Positions 40,632 through 49,444 of a DNA stretch of 64,000 bases are shown piece after piece. This stretch comes from Streptomyces sp. DG2A-72 (GTDB lineage Bacteria; Actinomycetota; Actinomycetes; Streptomycetales; Streptomycetaceae): positions 6,844,001 through 6,908,000 of the forward strand of contig NZ_JASTLC010000001.1 of NCBI RefSeq assembly GCF_030499575.1, in the 5' to 3' direction. The notes under the pieces were generated by a model, which saw only the letters and a list, made by a program, of their open reading frames with translations, searched no databases and was not told the origin of the DNA. Positions within the stretch are counted from its first letter, which is position 1; every line of letters begins with the position of its first letter. The translations under genes and the position numbers were made by a program.

Positions 40632-40760
40632 GCGCTCCGCTGGAGTGCCGCGATGGGCCGTCGGTCGTCTGCGGCGCCATCGTGGCTGGTCGCTCACACA
40701 GCCCCGCGCCCCTTCGGGGCGCTGCCGAACCGCAGCGGACTTCGCCCGACCTGCTTGGGT
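40632..40760 (+). repeat. Interspersed 3'-end repeat, copy 4
   Basis: Begins GCGCTCCGCTGG right after the small acidic gene's stop. It contains TCTGCGGCGCCATCGTGGCT, the GCGCCCC-TTCG-GGGCGC hairpin and the CTGCCGAACCGCA tail shared with copy 2. Confidence 0.8.
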
Positions 40761-40846
40761 CCGATCGTCAACTGGCCCCTCTCGCACTGGACTTCATCCG
40801 GAGTTAGCCTTCTTCCTTCCCTTGCGGAGCGGAGGACGGGGGCGCC

Positions 40847-41257
40847 ATGGGTGGAGGGGTCGAACGGATACGGCTCGACGACGGGACCGTCGTATGGGCC
40901 AGAATCGGCGCGGCGGACGAGGCCGCGCTGGAACGGGACGGTTATCAGGACACCGGAATCGGGGGCCGGATCACCGACATGGCCGACGGCCTCTCCGGCA
41001 CGGTCGGCGGCGTCGTGCGCTCCTTGCGCGCCGGTCTGGACCTCACGGCGCCGGTCGAGGTGGCCGTGACCTTCGGCATCGAACTGTCGGCGCAGTCCGG
41101 CAGGATCGTGAGCGCCATCGCGGGAGCCGGCGGTCAGGCCGCGCTGACGGTGTCCCTGACCTGGACCGAACCGGCCCGGGAGGACGGCGGCCCGGATCCG
41201 CGGCCGGGAGACGGCGGCGACGCGTCGAACGGACGCCTGGCCTCCGGCCCCGAATGA
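40847..41257 (+). CDS. Trypsin-co-occurring (Trypco1) domain protein
   Basis: 136 aa. The domain is recognised by VERIRLDDGTVVWARI at the N terminus and the beta strands VEVAVTFGIELSAQSG and QAALTVSLTW. Its name comes from constant association with trypsin-like proteases in predicted bacterial conflict systems. A GGAGG lies upstream of the ATG. The stop overlaps the protease start (ATGA), so the two are made together. Probably an activity-controlling or sensor partner of the protease. Confidence 0.8.
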   Translation: MGGGVERIRLDDGTVVWARIGAADEAALERDGYQDTGIGGRITDMADGLSGTVGGVVRSLRAGLDLTAPVEVAVTFGIELSAQSGRIVSAIAGAGGQAALTVSLTWTEPAREDGGPDPRPGDGGDASNGRLASGPE

Positions 41258-43326
41258 GCGCCCTCGAAGTCGTGGTGCGCCCCTCCCTCGCCCGCATCGA
41301 GGAGCCGGGCGCCGGGTATGCAAAGGGCTACTGGGGATCAGGCTTCTTCATCGCCCCGGGCTGGCTGCTGACCTGCGCTCATGTCGTGGGAAAGGGGGGA
41401 GCTGCGGTGTTGCGAGGGGAGGCTGCCGTCGGTGTCACCTGGGAGGGTGACGCCATCAGCGGCGCATCGAGCGCCACCACCGGTGAAGTCGTCCTCGCCA
41501 AGCCCCGGCCCGCCGCACCCGAAAGGGCAGGCAGCAGCTGGCCGTTGCCGGACATCGCGCTCGTCAGGGTCCCGGCCGCGACGGACGCGCGGTGCGTGTG
41601 GCTCACCGACCGCGAGCCGGGCATCCCCGGCCCGGTCGGTCTGCACGGCTGGTCACGGCAGACCGGCGACGTCGGCATACGGGGCGGCGTCGGCGAGGCC
41701 CGCGGCTGGGACGCGGGCGCGATGGTGATCGGCGACAGCCTGCCCGTCGACGGGCTATCGGGCGGACCCGTGGTCGATCTGAGGTACGGCGCGGTCGTCG
41801 GCCTGAACAAGGGCCGCGGCCGGGACGAGGGGGTCGCCGTCCCGATCACCGCGCTGTACCAACTGCTGGAGCTGCCCGGCGGCGACGTCCTGCACACCGT
41901 GCTGCGCGAGCACGACCTGTACCACCTCGGTCGGCTGTCCGACGGCCGGCCGGCGGATCCGGACTGGCCCTCAGCCCAGGCCGACCTGCCGGGGCAGCGC
42001 GGCTCGGCCGTCACCCCCGAGCTGCGGATCCGCCTCCACGGCCACCTCGCCCACCTCCCGCCGCCCGCCCGTACGGGCGACGTCATGCGCCTGGTCCACG
42101 AGGTCAGGCGCCTGGTGACGGACGAGCGGTCCCCCTCCCCGATCCTGCACGAACCGCACACCTGGCGGGAGGGCACCGGACTGCTGACGGGCCTGCGCGC
42201 CCCGGGCCATGGCGACGGGAGGTCCCGCGTCGATCTCGAAGCCGTCCTGCTGTACGCGGCGATGGTGGCCCTGCACTGCGTCCGGGAGCGCCCTGCCGAG
42301 GTGGCGCGGGAGCCGCTGCGTGAGTTCACCGACTGGATCACCGAGCAGGCCCGCCACCACGACCACTGGGCGGTGCGCGAACACATCGGCCGGCTTCTCG
42401 ACGGTCTCGGCCGCCCACCCGGGCCCGGGCCGGCCCCGGCGCCGCCCCCGACCCGCATCGACGTCCTCGTCACCATCGGCGACCGCCTCTACGGCGACCG
42501 CTATCCCTGGCGCGTCCAGCTCCTGTACGACGGCCGCGACGTCACGCCGGTCGACGGCGACGACCGCGGCGTGCCCCTGGAGCGGCTGCATGAGTCCCTG
42601 CGGGAACCGCTCGCGCGGGCCCTGAGCCAGGGCGACCACGGTGAACACCTGGCCGCGGTGGAGGTGTTCCTGCCACGTCGGCTGTTCGACCTCCCGGTCG
42701 ACGAATGGCAGCTCGCCCCGGACGACCCGGAGGACGACGAAGCCGACCTGTTCGACGAGCGGTCCGTACCACTCGGACTGCGCAGAACCGTCGTCATCCG
42801 CGACCTGAAGCGCAACAGCGGTGTTCCGAAGCCCGACTGGCGCCACCGCTGGCGGGGCACGCAACGCGGCCGGCTGTCCGCCGAACCGCTGTACGCCGAC
42901 GCGCGTGAGGACGGCGGCACGGCCGGCGGACAGCAGCGCAAATGGGCTGTCTACGGCCGCATGCTGGGCATGGCGGAAGGGCGAGTCCCCGTGCTGTGCG
43001 GCCCCGTCGGCAGCGGGGACGCCCGGGTGGCCCTGGAGGCAGCGCTGATGACCGGTCACTCCGTGGTGCTCTGGCGCCGGGACGGCCACGATCACGACGA
43101 GTGCCGCGACTTTCACGGACAGGCCGCCGGTCTGCTGGAGTCGGCCGGCCGGGTGGACGCCCTGCACGCTCCGGTGCGCGAACTGCGCATCCGGGCGGCC
43201 GATCTCGACACCGCGCGGGTTCAAGGCCTGCGGGGCAGAATCGCCGTACTCCTGGATCCACCGGACCGTCCGCCCTACGGAAGGGAGCCCATGCGACCGC
43301 CGTCGCCGGCCGGACCCGACAGCTGA
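41254..43326 (+). CDS. Trypsin-like serine protease with VMAP-C-type C-terminal domain
   Basis: 690 aa. The protease (residues ~1-200) has the triad H43 (TCAHVVG), D100 (PDIALVRV) and S169 (GLSGGPV; canonical GDSGGP has Asp where Leu stands). There is no signal peptide, so it acts in the cytoplasm. Residues ~240-370 are a helical effector-associated-like region. After a Pro-rich linker, ~390-680 matches the C-terminal domain of vWA-MoxR-associated proteins (IDVLVTIGDRLYGDRYPWRVQLLYDG, VYGRMLGMAEGRVPVLCGP). The family is predicted to be a protease effector gated by the MoxR/vWA partners encoded next. Confidence 0.82.
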   Translation: MSALEVVVRPSLARIEEPGAGYAKGYWGSGFFIAPGWLLTCAHVVGKGGAAVLRGEAAVGVTWEGDAISGASSATTGEVVLAKPRPAAPERAGSSWPLPDIALVRVPAATDARCVWLTDREPGIPGPVGLHGWSRQTGDVGIRGGVGEARGWDAGAMVIGDSLPVDGLSGGPVVDLRYGAVVGLNKGRGRDEGVAVPITALYQLLELPGGDVLHTVLREHDLYHLGRLSDGRPADPDWPSAQADLPGQRGSAVTPELRIRLHGHLAHLPPPARTGDVMRLVHEVRRLVTDERSPSPILHEPHTWREGTGLLTGLRAPGHGDGRSRVDLEAVLLYAAMVALHCVRERPAEVAREPLREFTDWITEQARHHDHWAVREHIGRLLDGLGRPPGPGPAPAPPPTRIDVLVTIGDRLYGDRYPWRVQLLYDGRDVTPVDGDDRGVPLERLHESLREPLARALSQGDHGEHLAAVEVFLPRRLFDLPVDEWQLAPDDPEDDEADLFDERSVPLGLRRTVVIRDLKRNSGVPKPDWRHRWRGTQRGRLSAEPLYADAREDGGTAGGQQRKWAVYGRMLGMAEGRVPVLCGPVGSGDARVALEAALMTGHSVVLWRRDGHDHDECRDFHGQAAGLLESAGRVDALHAPVRELRIRAADLDTARVQGLRGRIAVLLDPPDRPPYGREPMRPPSPAGPDS

Positions 43327-43481
43327 GCGGGCCCGTCAACCGGCATATGAGACAAGGGCGTTGGCCGACCGGATCGGAACACCGGGCGCCCTGGAACCTC
43401 GGCAGGCACGGTGGTTGGGCGGTAACGTCATACGTCGAACGGCCGGGCCCGCTGCATGATCACCAGAGCCGGGAGGAGCCC

Positions 43482-44501
43482 ATGGTGAACGACTGGCGGA
43501 TCTACCGAGGAGTGGGTCAGCCGCACGACGGTGTACGGCAGTTGCCTGCCCCGCCGCCGTGGCGCGACTTCGAGGGCGCGCGGAGCGGCCCGGAGCCCGG
43601 CGACGAGGACCCCAGCAGCGCCCGCCGGCTCGGCGTCCGCCGCCGCCTCGTGGAGAACTACGCGCCGCGTGCCGCCGAGGTCGACGCCGTCAACGCCGCG
43701 CTCTATCTGCGCCGCCCGCTCCTCGTCACCGGCAACCCGGGCACCGGCAAGTCCACCCTCGCCTACGCGGTGGCCCACGAGCTGGGCCTGGGGCGGGTGT
43801 TGCGCTGGCCGATCGCCAGCCGGTCCACCCTGCAGGACGGCCTGTACCGCTACGACGCGATCGGCCGGCTCCAGGACGTCCAGCTGGAGCGGGCCCAGGG
43901 CGGCGCCGGGCCCGCGGCGGCCCCCTCCGGCATCGGGTCGTACATCCGGCTCGGGCCGCTCGGCACCGCGCTGCTGCCCGCGGAGCGACCCCGCGTCCTG
44001 CTCATCGACGAGCTCGACAAGAGCGACCTCGACCTGCCCAACGACCTGCTGAACACGCTGGAGGAGGGCGAGTTCGCCATCCCCGAGCTGGAGCGGCTCG
44101 CGGACCGCGAACCCGTCGTGGAGGTGCTCACCCACGACGGCGAGCGCGTGTCCGTACGGGACGGACGGATCGCCTGCACCGCCTTCCCGGTGATCGTCCT
44201 GACGTCCAACGGCGAACGGGACTTCCCCGCCCCGCTGCTCAGGCGCTGCGTCCAGCTCGAACTCGAGCCGCCCGGCGAGGAGCAGCTCACCGCCATGGTC
44301 GAGGCGCACCTCGGTGACGAGGGCCTCGCCGCCGGCCGCGATCTGATCGCCCGGTTCCTGGACCGCGAGCCGGGCGAGGTCGTCGCCGCGGACCAGTTGC
44401 TCAACGCCCTCTTCCTCACCCAGCACGCACCGAACACGGAACGCCTCACCCGGGAGCGCATCGCGGACCTGCTGATGCAGCCGCTCGACCGTACGAGGTG
44501 A
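43482..44501 (+). CDS. MoxR-type AAA+ ATPase
   Basis: 339 aa. Walker A GNPGTGKS (residues 84-91), Walker B LLIDELDKSD (about 172-181), sensor 1 in VIVLTSNGERDFPAPLLRRC. The N-terminal ~55 residues (VNDWRIYRGVGQPHDGV) are specific to this subgroup. ATG 43482 has GGGAGG 5 nt upstream. MoxR ATPases remodel or activate partner proteins with vWA domains. The vWA-like partner starts 7 bp downstream and the VMAP-C protease precedes it, giving the ternary arrangement predicted for vWA-MoxR-VMAP systems. Confidence 0.88.
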   Translation: MVNDWRIYRGVGQPHDGVRQLPAPPPWRDFEGARSGPEPGDEDPSSARRLGVRRRLVENYAPRAAEVDAVNAALYLRRPLLVTGNPGTGKSTLAYAVAHELGLGRVLRWPIASRSTLQDGLYRYDAIGRLQDVQLERAQGGAGPAAAPSGIGSYIRLGPLGTALLPAERPRVLLIDELDKSDLDLPNDLLNTLEEGEFAIPELERLADREPVVEVLTHDGERVSVRDGRIACTAFPVIVLTSNGERDFPAPLLRRCVQLELEPPGEEQLTAMVEAHLGDEGLAAGRDLIARFLDREPGEVVAADQLLNALFLTQHAPNTERLTRERIADLLMQPLDRTR

Positions 44502-44508
44502 GGGACGG

Positions 44509-47500
44509 ATGCCGGGAATACGTCTGGACGAGCTGATCAGCAGGCTGCGCCGCGGCGGCCTCGACCTGACCGCCGAACAGGTCGCCGACGCGGTCTGGCT
44601 GGCCCGGCGGCTCGACGCGGCGGCTCCCCGCGACGATCCCGGCGGCGCTCAGGACGTCCCGGAGCCGGCGCACGTCCCGCCGGAGGAGCGGCCGGACCGC
44701 CCCGGGGAACCGGTCCCGTCCGGCGGACGGCGGACCGGTGACGACCCGGCCCCGTCCACCCCGGTCCCTCTGCACACGGCCGCCGGCGCCCCGGGCGCCC
44801 TGGCCGACGGCACCCAGCACGTCTTCCCGGTGCGTGCTCCCGCCGCCACCGCCCTGCCCGGACTGCTCGGCCTGGAGAAGGCGCTACGGGCCCTCGGCCG
44901 CTACCGGGTCGACGCGTCCGCATCCCAGGAAGCCGGGATCGACGAGGAGAAGACCGCCGAACACGCCGCCGCGAGCGGGCTTCTGCTGCCCGTGCCACGG
45001 CTCGGACGCCGGCACCGCTGCGACGTCCAGCTGCTGATGGACACGGGACCCGCGATGGCCGTATGGGGCCGGCTGGTCGAGGAACTGCGGCAGGCCTGCC
45101 AGCAGTCCGGCGCCTTCGCGTCCGTACGCGTCCACCAGCTGTACGACGACGGATCCGGTACCCCCCTCGTCGGTACGACCGCCGGGCCCGCCCGGCACAC
45201 CCGGCTGCGCTCGGCCGACGAACTGCACGACCCGTCGGGCCGTTGCCTCACCTTCGTGATCAGTGACTGCGTCGGCCCTCTGTGGCAGAACGGCGCCGCG
45301 CAGCGACTCCTGCACACCTGGCCCCGTGCCTCGCCGCTCGCCGTGATCCAGCCGCTGCCGCCGCGCCTGTGGGGCCGTACCGCCCTGCCCGCCGAACCGG
45401 GCCTGCTCCTGCGGCCCGCCGAACTCGGCGGCCGCATCACCTTCCTGCCCGACGACGAGCCCTGGGACGAACCGGCCGCCGATGCCCGGCCCGTGCCGGT
45501 GCTCCAGCCGAGTGCCGAGGCGTTCGAGGCGTGGGCACGGCTCTTGTCGGGCACCGGGCCGACCCGCGAGCGGGCGTGGGCCGCCTGGACGACCCCGGAG
45601 GTGCCGTCCGAGGCCTCCGCCCGGAGCGCGGCCTCCCCACCCGGGGGCCCGCGTGGCGATGACGAACTCGTGCGCGCCTTTCGGGCCGGCGCCTCGCCCG
45701 GCGCGCTCCGGCTGGCCGTGTACCTCGCGGCGGCGCCGCTCACCCTGCCGGTCATGCAGCTCGTCCAGCGGGCCATGCTCCCGGACACCGGCCCCATGGA
45801 GCTGGCCGAGGTGCTGCTCGGCGGACTGCTGCGCCAGCTGCCCGGCACCGAGGCCCAGCCCTGCTTCGCCTACCCGGGCCGGGTACAGGACCTGCTGCTC
45901 TCCTCCCTCGACCAGGACACGGCCGGACTGGTCCTCAAGCACTGCTCCGCCTACGTCGAACGGCACTTCGGCAAGGGGACCCGCAACTTCGCCGCGTTCG
46001 CCGCCGCCCGGCTCGCCGACCACGCTCCCACCGTCGGTGGCCCGTCCCTGGACGCCGACGGCCCCCGGGACGCCGAAGGGGGAGTCGAGGCCGAGCTGTT
46101 CGCGCGCATCCCGGCGCGGGTGCTGCGCTTCTACCTGCCCGATCTGGTGACCCCCCGGCCCGTCGACGAGGCGGAGCGGCTGTTCGGCCAGTGGCAGGCG
46201 CTGGCCGACCCGGAGGTGCTGCACCGGGCGCGGGAACAGGCGGAGGCCGCGGTACGCGTACCCGCGCCGGCCGGGGACGACGGCGTACGGGCCCGGCTGG
46301 TCCTCGGCCGGGTGCTGCGCGCCGAGGCCGGGACGTCGGCGGCGCGAGCGGGAGGCCGCCGGACCGAGCTGCTGCGCACGGCGGTCGAGGAGCTGGCGAC
46401 GGCCCAGTCCGCGGCCTCGGCGGACAGCGCGGAACAGGCCGACGCCGCGCTCGAACTCGCGGCGGGCCGCCATGAGCTGTGGCGCCTGACGGGCGAGACC
46501 GAGCAGCTGACGGCCGCGCTGGACGTCCTCGCACCCGAGACCGCTCCATGGCCCACGGTGGCTCGCCTGGCCGGCGAGGGGAGGCGGCAGGCGGAGGCCG
46601 GGGCGGTGAGCGAGCGGGCGGACGCCGGGCGTTTCCAGGTCGCGCACCGGGCTCGGTTGCTGCGACGCGGGCGGATCCTGCTCGATCTGGCCAGGCCCGT
46701 TGCCGCCGTTCCCGAACTGGAGGAGGCCTGCGCTCTGTTGGACCTCGACAGCGCTCCCGACGCTGTACGCAGTCCGGCTCTGCTCGATCTGGCGCGGGCG
46801 CTGCGCGCGGCCGGAGCCGAGGGCGCGATGACGCGCGCGGTCCTCGTAGCGGCTGAACGTGCCGCGGGCGACGACCCCGCCCTGCGGCTGCCCTGCCTGG
46901 CCGCCCTGGCCACGTTCCACGACGCGGCGGGCGAGATGCGGGAGGCCGACGAAGCGTACGAGAGCGCCGCCCTGCTCGCCCCGCCCGACAGCCTTCGGCG
47001 CTGCGAACTCCTCACGGCCTGGGGCGAGTCGCTGCTCAGGCGCGCTTCGGCAGGGGACGGCGCGCGGATCGTGGACCGCGCCGAGAACGTGCTGCGCGAA
47101 GCGCTCAAGGCGCTGCCAGCGTCGTCCGAGCAGCGCGGCCGGCTGCAGGGGCTCGTCGGCAGCGCGCTGGCGCAGCGGTTCCGTCATCTGGGCTTCCTGC
47201 CGGACCTGTTCGAGAGCCGGCATCTGCTGACCCAGGCGGTGCGCGCCGCGGCCGACGTCGGCGTACGCGCCGAGGCCTGGCTCCAGCTCGGCCGGGTGCG
47301 CCTCGAAGGGTGGTACCGGGCCGGGGCGCCCGTCCTCGTCGACGCGCTCCAGGCGTACGAGAACGCCGAGCGCGAGGCCGGGGCGGCCCACGGCACCGAT
47401 CCGGGCTCGGTGACGGCGGCCCGGGCCCGGCACGGACGCGGCGCGGTCCTCGTGCTCATGGGGCGGCCGGGGGCGGCCCTGACGGCGTACCGGTCGGCCC

Positions 47501-47712
47501 GGGAGCGGTGGCAGGGGCTGGCCGCCGCATTGCGCGAGGTCGACTGGGCAGACGTGGAGTTGACGCGGCGCGCGCAGGAGGAGCTCGCGGCGGCACCGGA
47601 TCGGCCGGGCGGGACACGGGCGATGCCGGAGCAGGCGTGGGGGCGGGTGGCGCCGCCGTGGTGGCCGTGGTCGCAGGAGTGGACCAACACAGGCGAGCTT
47701 GACCGGAGTTGA
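44509..47712 (+). CDS. SAV_2336-type protein (divergent vWA domain plus helical repeats)
   Basis: 1067 aa. Residues 1-~45 form a conserved helical head (RLDELISRLRRGGLDLTAEQVADAVWLAR), then a Pro-rich linker. Residues ~160-460 contain a vWA-like fold in which the MIDAS DxSxS is replaced (VQLLMDTGPAMAVWGRLVEEL), so metal binding is doubtful. The rest is a long TPR-like helical array rich in Arg, Ala and Leu. It matches the SAV_2336 N-terminal-domain family, always near MoxR in Streptomyces. Probable adaptor that carries the signal between sensor and effector. Confidence 0.78.
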   Translation: MPGIRLDELISRLRRGGLDLTAEQVADAVWLARRLDAAAPRDDPGGAQDVPEPAHVPPEERPDRPGEPVPSGGRRTGDDPAPSTPVPLHTAAGAPGALADGTQHVFPVRAPAATALPGLLGLEKALRALGRYRVDASASQEAGIDEEKTAEHAAASGLLLPVPRLGRRHRCDVQLLMDTGPAMAVWGRLVEELRQACQQSGAFASVRVHQLYDDGSGTPLVGTTAGPARHTRLRSADELHDPSGRCLTFVISDCVGPLWQNGAAQRLLHTWPRASPLAVIQPLPPRLWGRTALPAEPGLLLRPAELGGRITFLPDDEPWDEPAADARPVPVLQPSAEAFEAWARLLSGTGPTRERAWAAWTTPEVPSEASARSAASPPGGPRGDDELVRAFRAGASPGALRLAVYLAAAPLTLPVMQLVQRAMLPDTGPMELAEVLLGGLLRQLPGTEAQPCFAYPGRVQDLLLSSLDQDTAGLVLKHCSAYVERHFGKGTRNFAAFAAARLADHAPTVGGPSLDADGPRDAEGGVEAELFARIPARVLRFYLPDLVTPRPVDEAERLFGQWQALADPEVLHRAREQAEAAVRVPAPAGDDGVRARLVLGRVLRAEAGTSAARAGGRRTELLRTAVEELATAQSAASADSAEQADAALELAAGRHELWRLTGETEQLTAALDVLAPETAPWPTVARLAGEGRRQAEAGAVSERADAGRFQVAHRARLLRRGRILLDLARPVAAVPELEEACALLDLDSAPDAVRSPALLDLARALRAAGAEGAMTRAVLVAAERAAGDDPALRLPCLAALATFHDAAGEMREADEAYESAALLAPPDSLRRCELLTAWGESLLRRASAGDGARIVDRAENVLREALKALPASSEQRGRLQGLVGSALAQRFRHLGFLPDLFESRHLLTQAVRAAADVGVRAEAWLQLGRVRLEGWYRAGAPVLVDALQAYENAEREAGAAHGTDPGSVTAARARHGRGAVLVLMGRPGAALTAYRSARERWQGLAAALREVDWADVELTRRAQEELAAAPDRPGGTRAMPEQAWGRVAPPWWPWSQEWTNTGELDRS

Positions 47713-47803
47713 TCCGCACAGGGTTTCTGTTCCCGGCCCGTCGGGAAGAAGACGGCAGCTACGGCGACTGGGCGGGGCAGGCGCGGGCAGGGAGGAGCCG
47801 AGG

Positions 47804-48079
47804 GTGGCGGAGCAGCGGAAGAGGGCGGTCGGCCCCGGTGAGGACGCCGGACGTACCGCGCCCCTGCCCGACCTCACCGACATAGACCTGCGGACTTTGC
47901 GTGCCATGGACGATCCGGGGCTCAGTGCGGCCGTCGAGCAAGTGCTGTGCGGCGCCACCGAGTTCCGGGAGGTCTGGTACGGCGACGGCGAAGGCGGGGA
48001 CAATCCGGGGAAGCCTGGTAAACGAACGTTTTCAGTCGGACTCGCCGAGGTCGGGCAGGCCGAGGAAAACCGGGGATGA
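47804..48079 (+). CDS. FxsA-like RiPP precursor peptide
   Basis: 91 aa. The segment LPDLTDIDLRTLRAMDDPGLSAAVEQVL resembles the leader of FxSxx-COOH precursor peptides. The C-terminal part (FREVWYGDGEGGDNPGKPGK, then TFSVGLAEVG) does not end in FxSxx, so the core differs. GTG 47804 has GGAGG upstream. The stop overlaps the start of the HExxH hydroxylase (ATGA), making that enzyme the obvious modifying partner. A diverged precursor is the best reading; a non-RiPP accessory protein is possible. Confidence 0.62.
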   Translation: MAEQRKRAVGPGEDAGRTAPLPDLTDIDLRTLRAMDDPGLSAAVEQVLCGATEFREVWYGDGEGGDNPGKPGKRTFSVGLAEVGQAEENRG

Positions 48080-49368
48080 CCCGGGCTCCGGTCTCCTCCG
48101 AAGTCTTCACGGCGCTCGCGAGGACCCGGCCCGCGCCGAAGGCCACGACGGTACTGCGTGTCGCACTCCACGCGCGTCGCATGCTGCTCCTCAAGTCCCT
48201 CCTCGTCCGTGTCGAGCGGCAGTCCGCTGCGCTCGCCCCGGCGGTCCGGCGTCGCTTCGAGCGGGACTGGTCGCTGCTGGTGCGGGCGGAGCGGACCGAC
48301 GCCGCCGCGGTCCGGGAGGTCGTCGACTACCCGATGACCGGCGCCTGGCTCACGGAGGCGCTCGCCGCACCGGACGGCGCGGCCTTCGCGCGGCAGCTGG
48401 CCCAGGTGGGCGGCGTGGCCGTCGCGGCCGCCGTCCGGGCGGGCTGCCCGGTCGACGGTACGCTCCCGACCCCCTCGGGAGCGCTGGTGCTGCCCGGCCT
48501 CGGCGTGCTCCGCTGTCCGTCCGGCCATGCGCGGCTGAGCGGGCAGCCGGGGCTGGTGCGGATCACGGACGACGCGGGCCACAACGACGTCCTGCTGCCG
48601 CGGCCGGTGGTCCGGCCGGGGGGCGGCACACACGGCGGGACCGGGCGCGGACCCGGCTGGTCCGCGCTTCGTACCCTGCCCGGCAGCACGGTCGTCCTCG
48701 ACGACCTCGACCCGTACCGGGCGCCGCCGTCCGGCATAGGGCCGCAGTCCCTGCTCGCGGCCGAACGCCCCTACAGCTCCTACCGGATGTGGGCCCGTCG
48801 ATGGCGCGAGGCCTCGGCGCTGCTGTCCGCGACGGATCCGGACCGCGCCGCCGAGCTGCGGGGGCTGCTGCGTGCCGTGGTGCCGCTGGCGGCTGCGGAG
48901 CGCCCGGGAGGTACCTCGATGGGCGCCACCCTGCGGTCCGCTCCGGGGGCCGCCCTGACTCAGCTGCCCGACGAGGGGCGGGAGCTTGCCGAGTCCCTGG
49001 TGCACGAGACGCACCACAGCAAGCTCGCCGCCCTCGACGAACTCGTCCCGCTGTGCCGTCCCGGCAGGGGTACCGCGCACCGGGTGGCCTGGCGCTCCGA
49101 CCCACGGCCCGTTCCGGCGGTTCTCCAGGGCGCCTACGCGCATCTGGCACTCACCGACCTGTGGTGGCGGGCAGGCAACGGATCCCGGGCTCCCGCGGAC
49201 TGGCGGCTCAGGGCCCGGGAACGATTCGAAGCGCAGCGGGAAGAGGTCGGCGAGGCCTTGTCCGTCCTGCTCGAATCCGATGAACTGACCTGTGCGGGCA
49301 GGGAGTTCGTCCAGGAGATGGGTAGGCACCACGCAGGTCTCGGGGTGACAGCCCGAAACCTTCTGTGA
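48076..49368 (+). CDS. HExxH-motif protein (aKG-HExxH-type peptide beta-hydroxylase family)
   Basis: 430 aa. The motif H310-E-T-H-H314 lies in SLVHETHHSKLAALDELV. The fold and surrounding YSSYRMWARRWREASALL and GAYAHLALTDLWWRAGN blocks match the domain fused to the C terminus of some FxsB radical-SAM proteins and now regarded as an alpha-ketoglutarate/iron peptide beta-hydroxylase. Here it stands alone, with no radical-SAM gene in the locus. Translational coupling to the precursor-like gene argues that the peptide is its substrate. Confidence 0.75.
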   Translation: MTRAPVSSEVFTALARTRPAPKATTVLRVALHARRMLLLKSLLVRVERQSAALAPAVRRRFERDWSLLVRAERTDAAAVREVVDYPMTGAWLTEALAAPDGAAFARQLAQVGGVAVAAAVRAGCPVDGTLPTPSGALVLPGLGVLRCPSGHARLSGQPGLVRITDDAGHNDVLLPRPVVRPGGGTHGGTGRGPGWSALRTLPGSTVVLDDLDPYRAPPSGIGPQSLLAAERPYSSYRMWARRWREASALLSATDPDRAAELRGLLRAVVPLAAAERPGGTSMGATLRSAPGAALTQLPDEGRELAESLVHETHHSKLAALDELVPLCRPGRGTAHRVAWRSDPRPVPAVLQGAYAHLALTDLWWRAGNGSRAPADWRLRARERFEAQREEVGEALSVLLESDELTCAGREFVQEMGRHHAGLGVTARNLL

Positions 49369-49444
49369 CACTTCGTGTACGTATGAGTGCATTGCGTTAG
49401 CGTGTGGCGCGAGAAGCGGCAGACGCGGGAACAGGGAGCGTGCG

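Noticed and set aside
48000..48079. An alternative frame of the FxsA-like gene contains FQSDS, resembling FxSxx
   Set aside because: It is followed by more codons rather than a stop, and using it would break the ATGA overlap with the next gene. Probably chance.
44884..49392. Very long minus-strand open frame (about 1500 codons) opposite the conflict locus
   Set aside because: It is the antisense shadow of the SAV_2336, FxsA-like and HExxH genes. Those have motifs, ribosome binding sites and overlaps, while the antisense translation is low-complexity.
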